Below are positions 41,277 to 50,968 of a stretch of DNA of 64,000 nt, piece after piece. Each line of letters opens with the position of its first letter. Position 1 is the stretch's first letter. Origin of the DNA: CBDCWO01 sp965223405 (GTDB taxonomy: Bacteria > Bacteroidota > Bacteroidia > Chitinophagales > Saprospiraceae); the NCBI GenBank assembly GCA_965223405.1, contig CBDCWO010000006.1:5456001-5520000 (forward strand), written 5' to 3'. Both the position numbers and the translations under genes were made by a program. Below the pieces are notes generated by a model. That model worked only from the letters and a program-made list of their open reading frames with translations. It was not told where the DNA came from and did no database searches.

Positions 41277-41491
41277 AATTAATGAAATTAGTCCGCAAAG
41301 ATAGAGATTAATGATGATATGAGTATTGAGATGTGCGTATTGAGTAATGAGAAATGTGACAACGGATATCTCAAGAATTTTGAGCGGGTAAATACTTATG
41401 TGTCAAAGGACTGTCAAAATACAGAATTAACTAATTGATCATACCATTAAGTTAATCAGAACTCAGTTCATTTGTAGCACGTGATTAATTT
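41277..41491. repeat. Spacer with proA promoter and an unoccupied IS110 target
   Basis: TATCTTTG on the minus strand (41296-41303) fits the -7 consensus and lies about 20 bp before proA. 41317-41345 is built of ATGAGTATTGAG-type words, and 41317-41335 (ATATGAGTATTGAG then ATGTG) is identical to the reconstructed IS110 target. Nothing else is seen. Confidence 0.6.
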
Positions 41492-43111
41492 TTAAAACCT
41501 TACCTGCAATCCTCCGACTGCATTAAGCCCGAAAGTTGGATAGTTTAGCCACCGTCGATGTTTAGTATTCGGGATGTTGTTGATCATGGCAAACACACCA
41601 AAATGCGGGGTGATAAAAAAATCTGCATGTAGGTTGAGGTCTAATAGTACATTGGATTTTCCAACTTCACCTTCTTCAAGCAGCGTATTTACTTTGTCCA
41701 TATAAAAACCTTCTAACCGGACATTTAGCCGATCTTCCAATGCTTTATAAGCAATGGCCGCATTGGCTTCTAATGATGGTAAAAACCAGGCCTTTTCTTC
41801 CTGATCCGGATCATAAAAGTTTTTAGCTATAGTAAATAGAATTTCCAGCTGATCGGTAGGCTTGACAATTAAAGTCCCTGATCCATAATACAGATTTACA
41901 TCGTCATATAACACTTGAAATTTGGTGGGTATTCCATTTTGTGCCTTAAATAATGCCAGATTTTCAGTTTGTTTAGCTCCTCCTTTGAACTCATAATTAA
42001 AAATTGAAACATTACCTTTCAAACCACCAAAATAGTGATTGTAATGAGTATTACGTATATCCTGTATACGAGCCGTGAGAAAAGGGTTGTAGGTAGTTAA
42101 TGAGCGGAAATTGTTTTTTGCAAGATCTCCGACCCAACCTCCAAATAGTATAAATTGATTGCCAGCAATACTTACCGCTGCTGAAACATCGGGAAAGACA
42201 TAATATTGATCTTCATTATTGGCAAAATTGGCTCCAGCTTTAATTCGAAAACTTCCTCCGTGAAAAGTAAATGAAGGCATTAAGTTGAAGTTATTTAGAC
42301 TTTGCTTCATGGTATCTTTCAGAGTGGAAAGGTCAGTCTTGATTTTCAGTGTCAAAGGGTGTTTTTTACTAATCCAAAGTGATCCACCCAAATCCAACAA
42401 GAAACCGGTTTCCTTTGCTGCCTGATTGTCGCGATGATGGTACAAATCAAATCCGGCAGAATAATTAAAATTCGCCTTATTTTGATTTCCATTAAATAGA
42501 TTAAATCCCAAATCAACCGTTGTAAATTTTCGCTTTACACTTTCCTGGTCTACACTGATCGAATCCGGATAACCATACCAAAAATAATCGTCAATACTAA
42601 GCCCAACCTTCCCATTAAATGCGACCTCATTATCTGAAAAATAGGTACCTTGTAGAATAAGGTCATTGTCCATAAATCTTTGGTTCTCAACATTTTTGGT
42701 GTTGTTGGCTGAATAATGTTGTGCTAATATTCCCAAATTTAGTTTATCGTCTTTTACTAAGTTGTATCCAAATTTTGCGAAAGGACTGTTTGGATAACCA
42801 TATCCAGCTTGTGCAAATCCGTTATAAGCCTGAGGCAATTTTTCCGTTTTAATGCCCAGCGGTCTGATTTTGGGTGCTTCATAAGCAATATTCAAAGCCA
42901 ATGGCGTGACATCGTAATGAAATTGTGTCTTAATGGCCTCCTCATTCTGAGGTAATTGGGGGTTGATATCCACTTTAGTCGCATCTGCCAATCGGGCTTC
43001 AAAGTTTTTGACAACCTTTACTTCTTCAGCAGGTAATGTCTGGCTGATTGAGTATGGAAGCAATGTCCCAAACAATAGAATAATACCAAGATATTTATTC
43101 ATTATTTCCAT
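41492..43111 (-). CDS. Outer-membrane beta-barrel protein, function unknown
   Basis: The 539 residues begin with a signal peptide (MNKYLGIILLFGTLLPYSIS). ATG 43102 is as good a start as 43111. The rest is a series of amphipathic beta strands with aromatic girdles (FAQAGYGYPNSPFAKFGYNL ... LNAVGGLQVRF), ending in a phenylalanine as outer-membrane barrels do. There is no plug domain. The gene overlaps the end of the large TPR gene upstream, so the two proteins are made together and probably act as a pair. Confidence 0.8.
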   Translation of the reverse strand: MEIMNKYLGIILLFGTLLPYSISQTLPAEEVKVVKNFEARLADATKVDINPQLPQNEEAIKTQFHYDVTPLALNIAYEAPKIRPLGIKTEKLPQAYNGFAQAGYGYPNSPFAKFGYNLVKDDKLNLGILAQHYSANNTKNVENQRFMDNDLILQGTYFSDNEVAFNGKVGLSIDDYFWYGYPDSISVDQESVKRKFTTVDLGFNLFNGNQNKANFNYSAGFDLYHHRDNQAAKETGFLLDLGGSLWISKKHPLTLKIKTDLSTLKDTMKQSLNNFNLMPSFTFHGGSFRIKAGANFANNEDQYYVFPDVSAAVSIAGNQFILFGGWVGDLAKNNFRSLTTYNPFLTARIQDIRNTHYNHYFGGLKGNVSIFNYEFKGGAKQTENLALFKAQNGIPTKFQVLYDDVNLYYGSGTLIVKPTDQLEILFTIAKNFYDPDQEEKAWFLPSLEANAAIAYKALEDRLNVRLEGFYMDKVNTLLEEGEVGKSNVLLDLNLHADFFITPHFGVFAMINNIPNTKHRRWLNYPTFGLNAVGGLQVRF

Positions 43112-46100
43112 TTTCTAGTTGTAATAATTTTTGATTGCCCGGATCAATACGTGATTGGTTTTTTTGCAGTTGATTGACCCGTGTAAGTTTTCTCTGTGCT
43201 TCTGACATGATCTCCGGATATTCTTGCCCATTTTCAATAACCACTGATAGTGGTGCTTTGGCTAAATGGTAATCTTTTTTAGCCACATGATTATCAGAGA
43301 CTAGTATCAAACTCCTAAACGCCCATTGTGGAAAGCCGGTATTTTCTTTAACCGCGTTATCTGCGATACTGAGACTTATATCATATTCCTTACGATTGTA
43401 ATAAATAAGACCAATCAAATATCTGGCTTCCGCAGCTTGTTCATTGTCAGTAAGTTTGATTACAGAATTAAAGCTGGCCAATGCATCATCCCATTTCTTT
43501 TGATCGAAAGAAACCTTGGCGGTATAGAAATGTGCTGTTGCTTTCTGAGGTGTTGTAGTCCGCGAATTGCTGATTACTTTGTTGGCTTCGGTGTACACTT
43601 CCTGAGCTTTGTTAAGCCTGTACGCACATTGTAAAGCACCAACCTGAGCTTCATTCTGTCGTTCTTCAGAAGTAGACACTTCTTGAAGTTTTTGATAGTA
43701 TCGATAGGCCTTAGCAAAATCAGCAGAGTGGTTATAGGAGATTAAAGCTGCCTTATATAATGCACTTTCATAATATTCACTATTGCCTTTATTTATCACA
43801 TGCTCGTAATCAGTTAAGGCTCGATCGAAATCCTTTTCCAATGAGTAGCTCTCTCCCCTGCGATAATAGGCAATCAAAGCAAAGGCCCCATTGGGGTAAC
43901 GATTCAAATAGTTGGTGTATCCTGTGATGGCTTTTTGATAATTCCCTCCTTCATAATGAATATCAGCTGCCTTAAAATTAAGTGAGTCTTTAGCAAAGTT
44001 ATCCAGTTTATAACCTGGAACAGTTTCCAAGAAAGCGAAATAGTCATCGGGTCGTCCTAAGTCCTGAACATAGATTTCTTCGATAGCAGCAAGTGCTTCC
44101 TGTGATTCTTGAGGAGATGGGTTATGTTGAAAAACGGCCTTGTATGACTTCAAAGCTTCATTGTACTCACCCTCATTGTAATAAATAAGTCCTAATTTTA
44201 AGAGTGCTTCATTGATCAGGTTTGATCTTCCGCCATATTCCGATACCAGTCTTCTTAAAGGCGTAAGGGCCAGTTGGGACCGGTCTGTTTCCTGATAGGT
44301 AGCTCCCAATTCCAGTAAAGCATCATCAGTATATTCTGATTTACCGTGATTATCAATTAAATCCCTCAAGTCCTTAATCTTTTTTTCTGTGTTACCGGTT
44401 AATCCCTGGATAATGGCATTTTGAAACATAGCATATTGATATCCTTTGTATCTTTTTCGCACTGTTTCGTTATAATAGTTTCCCGCCCTTTTATAGGCAT
44501 TTTGTTTAAAATAGCAATCACCTAATCTCATCAAAGCATCTGGAAGCATTCTGGTGGGAATCTGATCGTTTTTATAGTAACTCAACTGTGACTTAATTCC
44601 GTCAGTGGCCGGTTTGAACTCCTGCAATGCCTGGGTATAATTAGCGCGTTTAAAGTGGTTATATCCTTGCAGATAATGAGCCGTTGGAATGCTTGCCTCT
44701 TCAGGCAATCCCTGCAGATTTTTTGCTAGTGTGAAAAATTTATTCATTTCTAGTTCAGAGCGGCTGTAATCTTGCTGTCGATGCGCTATATCACCTTTCC
44801 AATAGCCACATAATGCCTGGATGGTTTTATCTATGGGTTGTGTCAGTGATTTGTTGAACAAAATTTCGGCTTCTCCAAGTTGAGCTTCATTTAATTTTTG
44901 CAATCCTCTGAAGTAGGTTACCTTTTGGTAGGCTGCATTAATTTGGGGTGTTCTTTCCGGGAGCGACTCAATAATTCGTATCGCTCCGGCATAATCACGG
45001 GTTCTTACAAATACATCCGATAATATTTCCTGAGCTTGCAAATAATACTTCGAGCTTTTGGTAAATCGGGTTAGGGCGTTTATCGCGTCTCTGTCGTAAT
45101 CCAACTCCGCGGATAGCTGTGCAAAATAAAACAAAGCATCTTCTTGCATTTCAGGATTGTAGTCCAATTTATTGCATTCATAAAATGCGGTCCTGGCTGA
45201 TTTTTTATCACCGGTATTTAAGTAACAATTTGCCAGGTAAAAATTGGCATTTTGCCCCATTTCGGACTTTTCATTATTGATTTCCAAGAATGAGTTGATG
45301 GCTTTGTCGTAATGTCCGGTAACATATTGGGTGTAAGCCAACTGATAAAAATCTTCCTTTCGCAATCTGGACTTGTGACTTTCATAATACTCCAAATGGG
45401 GTAGGGCCGCTTCGTAATTTCTTTGTTCAAAGTAAGCCTGACCAACCATCTGGTGCAATTCAGCAGCATATTTGTTCCTTCCGGTTCCGGACAGGGCTTC
45501 TTCTCCATAGCTTATGACTTCGGAATATTTCTTTTGAGAAAAATTGATTTGTGTAATATAATAAGGAATTGAGGCTCTATAGATGCTGGACTTTTCCACG
45601 CGGTTGAAATGAGATATTGCGGCATCGTAATTTTCCGTAAAATAATGGCACATTCCCAGGTAATAGTTGGTAGGATAATAATACTCTGTTTTGAGATCTG
45701 CTATTTGACCGAAGGATTTTGCTGCATCTCTGAATTTCTTTCTGACGAAGGAGCTATATCCCTGTTTAAAACGTACTTCAGATTTTCTTTCGGCATTTAG
45801 GCCGCTATTATTTAATAAAGAGTAGAACTCATTGGCTTTGTCATATTCTTTGGCATTAAAATAGTAGTTTCCTATTTCAAAAACTGCATCATCTGCAATG
45901 GGATCCGGCTGGTTCTTGCGGATGAACTCCAAAATCAATTTTTCACCTTCTGGTAATTCCATTTGGACCAGGGTCCTGGCCAAATACAATTCAGCTTGAG
46001 TTTGTAACAAATTGGATTGTGGGGTGTTGATCGGCTTGGTCTGATCAATGGTTTTTTGAAATTCTTGTTTGGCTAATCCATAGAGCCCCTTATCGTAGTA

Positions 46101-46211
46101 CGATTTTGCCTGTTTAAAATGATAGTTGTCTTCAGTAAAAACTCTTGTCTTTTGAGCCGAAATTAATATGGGAATCAGAAGAAAGCTAAGGAATAAGAAT
46201 GTATTTTTCAT
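43095..46211 (-). CDS. Large secreted TPR protein
   Basis: The 1038-residue protein has a signal peptide (1-19, ending ISAQ). It is then built almost wholly of tetratricopeptide helices, with more than 20 repeats, e.g. AKSYYDKGLYGLAKQEFQKTI, AGNYYNETVRKRY and ALKSYKAVFQHNPSPQE. TPR solenoids are protein-binding scaffolds, and this one would sit in the periplasm. The C-terminus is Gln/Asn-rich. It overlaps the start of the barrel gene by 17 bp, so a periplasmic scaffold plus barrel complex is a reasonable inference. Confidence 0.87.
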   Translation of the reverse strand: MKNTFLFLSFLLIPILISAQKTRVFTEDNYHFKQAKSYYDKGLYGLAKQEFQKTIDQTKPINTPQSNLLQTQAELYLARTLVQMELPEGEKLILEFIRKNQPDPIADDAVFEIGNYYFNAKEYDKANEFYSLLNNSGLNAERKSEVRFKQGYSSFVRKKFRDAAKSFGQIADLKTEYYYPTNYYLGMCHYFTENYDAAISHFNRVEKSSIYRASIPYYITQINFSQKKYSEVISYGEEALSGTGRNKYAAELHQMVGQAYFEQRNYEAALPHLEYYESHKSRLRKEDFYQLAYTQYVTGHYDKAINSFLEINNEKSEMGQNANFYLANCYLNTGDKKSARTAFYECNKLDYNPEMQEDALFYFAQLSAELDYDRDAINALTRFTKSSKYYLQAQEILSDVFVRTRDYAGAIRIIESLPERTPQINAAYQKVTYFRGLQKLNEAQLGEAEILFNKSLTQPIDKTIQALCGYWKGDIAHRQQDYSRSELEMNKFFTLAKNLQGLPEEASIPTAHYLQGYNHFKRANYTQALQEFKPATDGIKSQLSYYKNDQIPTRMLPDALMRLGDCYFKQNAYKRAGNYYNETVRKRYKGYQYAMFQNAIIQGLTGNTEKKIKDLRDLIDNHGKSEYTDDALLELGATYQETDRSQLALTPLRRLVSEYGGRSNLINEALLKLGLIYYNEGEYNEALKSYKAVFQHNPSPQESQEALAAIEEIYVQDLGRPDDYFAFLETVPGYKLDNFAKDSLNFKAADIHYEGGNYQKAITGYTNYLNRYPNGAFALIAYYRRGESYSLEKDFDRALTDYEHVINKGNSEYYESALYKAALISYNHSADFAKAYRYYQKLQEVSTSEERQNEAQVGALQCAYRLNKAQEVYTEANKVISNSRTTTPQKATAHFYTAKVSFDQKKWDDALASFNSVIKLTDNEQAAEARYLIGLIYYNRKEYDISLSIADNAVKENTGFPQWAFRSLILVSDNHVAKKDYHLAKAPLSVVIENGQEYPEIMSEAQRKLTRVNQLQKNQSRIDPGNQKLLQLENGNNE

Positions 46212-46569
46212 ATGCCGCCAAAGGATATTCAGTTCATTAACTGATAAAACTGTATGAAAGATTGTTTTATTGCCGCGAATTTATGAAATTTTTAACAACA
46301 CCAAAGGAGAAGTAAGCTTATATTAGTTAGTTATGGATTAATAAAAAATATAATGAGTTTTTTTAAATCTATAGGTTTTGCAACAGGAGCAATGCTTAAG
46401 TCAAGAATATCGCTTTTCCATAATATCCATTGAGTGCAACATTTTTCGAAATTTACAACTTAAAAGGGCTATCCATTTAATAGGGAAAGCCCTTCAGGAT
46501 TCATTTTAGATCCTGGTCTGATAATTCCTGTCCGTCATATTGCGGCGTGGACTATTTGACCATTGTTCA
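46212..46569. other. Gene-free spacer containing the Kelch-gene terminator
   Basis: The 358 bp are AT-rich. The only structure seen is the hairpin at 46464-46494. No reading frame of interest was found. Confidence 0.5.
46464..46494 (-). terminator. Probable terminator after the Kelch lipoprotein gene
   Basis: AAGGGCT (46464-46470) pairs with AGCCCTT (46488-46494) across a 17-base loop. On the minus strand the stem is followed by TTTTAAG. Confidence 0.6.
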
Positions 46570-47589
46570 TCATGGCTTGTAGGCTTCATTCGCATTGACA
46601 GAAGCACCTCCTCCGGGGGTAGCTCCACCAACAATATAAATCCTACCACCATGATCTGCGGCACCTGATTCAGATCGAGCAGTTGGCATAGGGGAATAGT
46701 TTTCTTTCCATGAGTTCTTGGCAACCTTATAGGCTTCTACCGTTGAACCAATATTTGTGTTAAAGGGATAAACTCCATCCCATCCCCCAATTACATAGAT
46801 GGTACCACCTTTTTTAGCGACTGCATATAAAGCACCTCGGGCAGTTGGCATCGGAGCAAGACCGCTAGTCCATTTATTCGTATTTGGGTTATAGACCTCA
46901 ACCGTGTTAAGTACGTTACCATTGGTATCAAATCCGCCAAATACAAATATTTTATTTCCAACTACCGCTGCTCCCATTCCAGAGCGAGGTGATGGAAGAG
47001 GAGCAACGGTTTGCCACATATTGTGGTCAATATCGTATCTTTCAACCACATCCATCTTTCCAAATCCATTGGGAGCGTTTCTAGTCCGGCCACCAATGGC
47101 ATAAATGTAGTTGCCAACAACAACTGCGGCAAGGCCTATGCGATTGGTGGGCATTGGAGCAAGTGCAGTATTCCAAACATCGTTTACCGGATCATATGCC
47201 CAAAAATAATTTTCGGCTATAGGTCGACCACCTATATTATAAAACAGACCACCATGGGCTACCCCAGCACCTTCTGAACTTGTAGCCGGAGCATCTTTAC
47301 CGAAATTCCAAGTATCCGTTGAGATATCATAAATGCGGGTCAATTTTGTATCCGCTCCATCATGACCACAAACAGCGATGATTTTATTGCCTATTGAAGC
47401 CACACTCATTCCTTCTACGCCAATAAACCTGGCCGGAACTGGAGCTAATTTAGTCCATAGATCAGATGCTCGTTCATCGAGTTCATAGGATAAATCCTCT
47501 GTAAATGTTAGGTTTTCTGTTTTTTCGCAACTTGTAATCAGTAACCGGAAGAAAGCTGCAAGCATAATAAATAACGTTAGCTTTTTCAT
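46570..47589 (-). CDS. Kelch-repeat beta-propeller lipoprotein
   Basis: ATG 47589 gives 339 residues with a lipoprotein signal (MKKLTLFIMLAAFFRLLITSC). A frame 11 codons longer is less likely. Six Kelch blades follow, each with the Gly-Gly pair and spaced Tyr/Trp, e.g. YIYAIGGRTRN...YDIDHNMWQTVAPLPSPR and IYVIGGWDG. The N-terminal blade has CGHDGA in place of the double Gly. It would form a six-bladed propeller on the outer membrane, binding a protein or sugar ligand. No enzyme residues were recognised. Confidence 0.88.
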   Translation of the reverse strand: MKKLTLFIMLAAFFRLLITSCEKTENLTFTEDLSYELDERASDLWTKLAPVPARFIGVEGMSVASIGNKIIAVCGHDGADTKLTRIYDISTDTWNFGKDAPATSSEGAGVAHGGLFYNIGGRPIAENYFWAYDPVNDVWNTALAPMPTNRIGLAAVVVGNYIYAIGGRTRNAPNGFGKMDVVERYDIDHNMWQTVAPLPSPRSGMGAAVVGNKIFVFGGFDTNGNVLNTVEVYNPNTNKWTSGLAPMPTARGALYAVAKKGGTIYVIGGWDGVYPFNTNIGSTVEAYKVAKNSWKENYSPMPTARSESGAADHGGRIYIVGGATPGGGASVNANEAYKP

Positions 47590-48121
47590 ACGACTTTGAT
47601 TTTTGATTAGAGAGAGAATCACTAATTACGTTTGAGAATAAACAGATGCATCTACTTAACTACAATCAGTGCCCGAAATTAAAGCAATTTCCAAACCAGC
47701 CTGCTTGACTTGTAAATAGAATTTGAGAATCATTTTGTTGTCCATAGTTAAACCAAATTATTGATTCTTTTTCTAATTGTTTATAAATAAATATTTGTAA
47801 TAAATACTGCATATAGGAATAATTACAATTATGAAAATTTCGTTGTTTTACTCTTCGTGTTATTATTAATAAGCCAATTTCGTACAAGTAAAAGTTACAA
47901 GAAAAATGGGTGGTCAGAACAACAAAAGTTAAAATTGAGATAGCGAATTCTTTGCATTAAGGATATAACATTTCCTTGTGCATCAAGAATAAAGTAGTGG
48001 TAGGTTTGAGGATGAATAATTTTTACAAGATCAATCCCTGCTCTCATAGAATCGCGAAACCCATTAGAGCAAAAAACCTGTCTGCGACCGACAGGCAGAC
48101 GTAGGAATACCCTAATCTATG

Positions 48122-48238
48122 TCGAGCCCCGGTTGCATTCAACAGGGCCTTTCAACCTGCTATGGCCCAGGCAGGAGCAGATGTTGGGAAAAACTCGCCT
48201 ACCTCCATTTTAGGTTGAATAGAACGGCCTGGGATCGA
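48122..48238. other. Structured GC-rich element with 22-25 bp imperfect inverted repeat
   Basis: The arms 48122-48143 (TCGAGCCCCGGTTGCATTCA) and 48214-48238 are imperfect reverse complements, sharing TCGA, CCC/GGG and ATTCAAC/GTTGAAT. Inside, GGGCC (48145-48149) pairs with GGCCC (48164-48168). It could be a small RNA, a remnant of a mobile element or a MITE-like sequence. Confidence 0.45.
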
Positions 48239-48708
48239 GATAACCTACTCTTATTTTGTGTCTTGATACACCAGCTTATGCTTTTAGTAATCTGAAATAA
48301 TTACTAAAATCATTTGTCTGATTTGTGTATACCTCCCACATTTAAATGGAATCTTTTCAGAAAGGCTTTAATTCGGGAAATCAAAGGTTGGAATCTATAT
48401 AATCTTAAATTACTTAGTAGCTGATGGCATAAAAACAGATCATGAATTTCCATCAATAGACCAATCACTCATCCTTGTCTGTCACTAATTTTTCAAATCT
48501 ATTCAAGTGCTATATCAAACGGATTGTGGAATTTTACGATGTTCAAAATCAGTGAGATGATTGATTTATATCATTATACTAAATCAAAGTAAAAAATTTA
48601 CCCTAAGGAAATACCAATTCGGATATGAGGAACCTGCCGATATACTTCCCTTAAAAAACTCAATTGGCGATCGAGATGGGTAGTCAATGAAAACAAACTA
48701 AAAACGAA

Positions 48709-48737
48709 AAAAGGCTGCCAAATTGAGACAGCCTTTT
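48709..48737 (-). terminator. Terminator after the DUF2911 gene
   Basis: AAAAGGCTG (48709-48717) and CAGCCTTTT (48729-48737) form a perfect 9-bp stem with an 11-base loop. The minus strand continues with a T-rich run. It lies 20 bp past the stop at 48758. Confidence 0.8.
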
Positions 48738-48757
48738 AAATCAAATATTTATGTTGC

Positions 48758-49282
48758 CTACTTAACCTCAAGCTCAACGCTTGCAATGGTATTCTCCCAG
48801 ATAAATTCCAGCATAGCTGAGTTGTCTCTAAGGTGATCGATATTAATTGTGAATGACTCCACTGTTCTGTCTGATTTGGTAACTTTTGCCATGACGGATG
48901 CAGACGCTTCTTTGGATGCATATGACCCTGACCGCGTGCTTTCATGAGTGTAAAAATTTACAACCCATTTTCCCTCTCCAGGCTTTGTGGTAACTGCATA
49001 AGATCCGGCCGCTAATTCTTTGCCTCCAACTTTCACATCGTCGCTGAAAGTGATCTTCGTTGCAGCGTTGGCTCCTGTTCGCCAAACTTGATCAAACGGA
49101 ACCAATCCATCCGTGGCAAAAATGGTGCGACCTTTTATTGACGGTCTTGAATACTCAATGGTTACATCGGTTAGACCTACTTTTTGTACCAGTTTGGATA
49201 ATGGACTTGGGGCAGGTTTGTCTTGTGCCTGCAATACAATCGCTAGGGATAATCCCAGCATCAACATGAAAAACTTTCTCAT
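48758..49282 (-). CDS. Secreted DUF2911 protein
   Basis: The 174-residue protein has a signal peptide (1-19, ending LQAQ). The DUF2911 signature includes SPLSKLVQKVGLTDVTIEYSRPSIKGR, VWRTGANAATKITF and WVVNFYTHEST. The family is common in Bacteroidota, periplasmic and without a known function. It lies 22 bp downstream of rocD on the same strand, so read-through is possible, and it ends in a strong terminator. Confidence 0.9.
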   Translation of the reverse strand: MRKFFMLMLGLSLAIVLQAQDKPAPSPLSKLVQKVGLTDVTIEYSRPSIKGRTIFATDGLVPFDQVWRTGANAATKITFSDDVKVGGKELAAGSYAVTTKPGEGKWVVNFYTHESTRSGSYASKEASASVMAKVTKSDRTVESFTINIDHLRDNSAMLEFIWENTIASVELEVK

Positions 49283-49304
49283 AAACTACATTTTTATTTA
49301 TAAA

Positions 49305-50543
49305 TTAAAACTTGTTAATACTCTCTTCGATCGCATCACAGCATTGGTGCATTTGATCACTGGTGATGATAAGAGGTGGAGTAAATCGGATGATATTACC
49401 ATGTGTTGGCTTTGCCAATAATCCATTTTTAGCCAGCTCCAAACAAATATTCCAGGCCGTCTGACTTTCTTCAGCATCATTGATCACTATCGCATTGAGC
49501 AGACCTTTTCCCCTTACCAATTTCAAAATTGGGTATTTCATTATTAAGAACTCCATTCTTTCCCGAAATAGTATACCCATATGATGTGCATTTTCAGATA
49601 ATCTTTCTTTGATGATCACCTCAAGTGCTGCCATTGCCACAGCGCAAGCCACTGGATTTCCACCAAATGTGGATCCATGTTCTCCGGGTAATATACTTAA
49701 CATGATGTCATCATTTGCTAAGACTGCAGATACTGGAAATACACCGCCAGAGAGTGCTTTGCCCAATATTAAAATATCAGGTTTAATTCCCAGATGATCA
49801 CAACAAAGCATTGCACCGGTTCGCCCGATTCCGGTTTGGACTTCATCAGCAATAAACAATACTCCTTTTTCACGACATATATTTGCAACACTTTTCAAAT
49901 AATGGTCATCAGGCACCACCACACCAGCTTCTCCCTGAATCGGTTCGAGGAGTACTCCTGCGATATTATCGGCATCTAAAATTTCTTTCATGGCTTCTAA
50001 GTCGTTATACGGAACTATTTGATAGCCGGGAACAAAGGGACCGTAATCGGAAGTACTACTGGGATCAGTAGACGCCGATATTGCTCCGAGGGTTCTGCCG
50101 TGAAAGTTGCCGGAAACAAATACAATTTTCGCTTCATTTTCTTTGATTCCCTTTACTTTGTAAGCCCATTTTCGACATAATTTGATGGCGGTCTCTACGG
50201 CTTCGACACCGGTATTTATCGGAAGTACCTTGTCATACCCAAAAATATGGGTTATGTATTGTTCATAACGTCCTAGTTGGTCATTGTGAAATGCTCTTGA
50301 AGTCAGGGTCAATTTTTTTGACTGATTTATTAGTGCATTTAGAATTTCAGGGTGGCAGTGGCCTTGATTGACGGCAGAATATGCACTCAGAAAATCAAAA
50401 TATCTTTTGCCCTCTACATCCCAAACAAATACCCCCTTACCCTGACTCAATACCACAGGCAATGGGTGATAATTATGAGCACCATGTCGGTCTTCAAGTC
50501 GGATTAGTTCCTGTGAGTTATAGGTTTGGGCTGATTCGATCAT
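49305..50543 (-). CDS. rocD: Ornithine aminotransferase
   Basis: RocD transfers the delta-amino group of ornithine to 2-oxoglutarate, giving glutamate semialdehyde. The 412 residues show NTGVEAVETAIKLCRKWAY, GNFHGRTLGAISAS, FIADEVQTGIGRTGAMLCCDHLGIKPDI and the PLP lysine in LGKALSGGVFP. The start region (YNSQELIRLEDRHGAHNYHPLPVVL) matches the ornithine rather than the acetylornithine enzyme. With proA/proB 8 kb away it links ornithine and proline metabolism. Confidence 0.95.
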   Translation of the reverse strand: MIESAQTYNSQELIRLEDRHGAHNYHPLPVVLSQGKGVFVWDVEGKRYFDFLSAYSAVNQGHCHPEILNALINQSKKLTLTSRAFHNDQLGRYEQYITHIFGYDKVLPINTGVEAVETAIKLCRKWAYKVKGIKENEAKIVFVSGNFHGRTLGAISASTDPSSTSDYGPFVPGYQIVPYNDLEAMKEILDADNIAGVLLEPIQGEAGVVVPDDHYLKSVANICREKGVLFIADEVQTGIGRTGAMLCCDHLGIKPDILILGKALSGGVFPVSAVLANDDIMLSILPGEHGSTFGGNPVACAVAMAALEVIIKERLSENAHHMGILFRERMEFLIMKYPILKLVRGKGLLNAIVINDAEESQTAWNICLELAKNGLLAKPTHGNIIRFTPPLIITSDQMHQCCDAIEESINKF

Positions 50544-50968
50544 ATCTCTTGTTTTTACAAAGGTAAAATATTCGTTTTGGATATATAAATAGTTTTTGTA
50601 AACCTGATTCCTAGTTTCGTTCCTTTTAGTGTATTGAGGATCTAAGACTACACCGATAAATGGAATTTTGGATTAGGAACTGGTTATTGCAAAATTTGAA
50701 ACAAATATTTATTCCGTAAATATGATTTATCGTTCACTTAGTTATACATTCTGATATTTAGTAATCTCTGGAAAGTGCCATTTCTGGCACATTTTTAGTC
50801 TAGTCTCAGGTGCCGGCCTTTCCTTTATTTGAATAAACTCTTACTACATATTTATCATGGGATGGTGGGCTGATCTCTGTACTAGCTCAAAGAGATTGGC
50901 CCAAATTTTTTGTACCTGTTCTCTTCAAATTAAGATTTATAGTCAAATCTCAAATTAACTAGAAATTT
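50544..50968. other. 425 bp spacer with one hairpin
   Basis: TACCTTTG on the minus strand (50558-50565) could be the rocD -7 box, leaving a very short leader. GTGCCA/TGGCAC (50775-50790) forms a 6-bp hairpin with a 4-base loop, followed by ATTTTTAG on the plus strand. No gene was seen. Confidence 0.45.

Larger units (their letters stand above)
47590..48757. other. 1.17 kb gene-free region with a structured element
   Basis: No convincing gene is present; the 73-codon frame at 47666-47887 lacks any motif. The region contains a hairpin at 48078-48096 (CCTGTC/GACAGG) and a GC-richer structured element at 48122-48238. The rest is AT-rich and unremarkable until the terminator at 48709. Confidence 0.55.
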
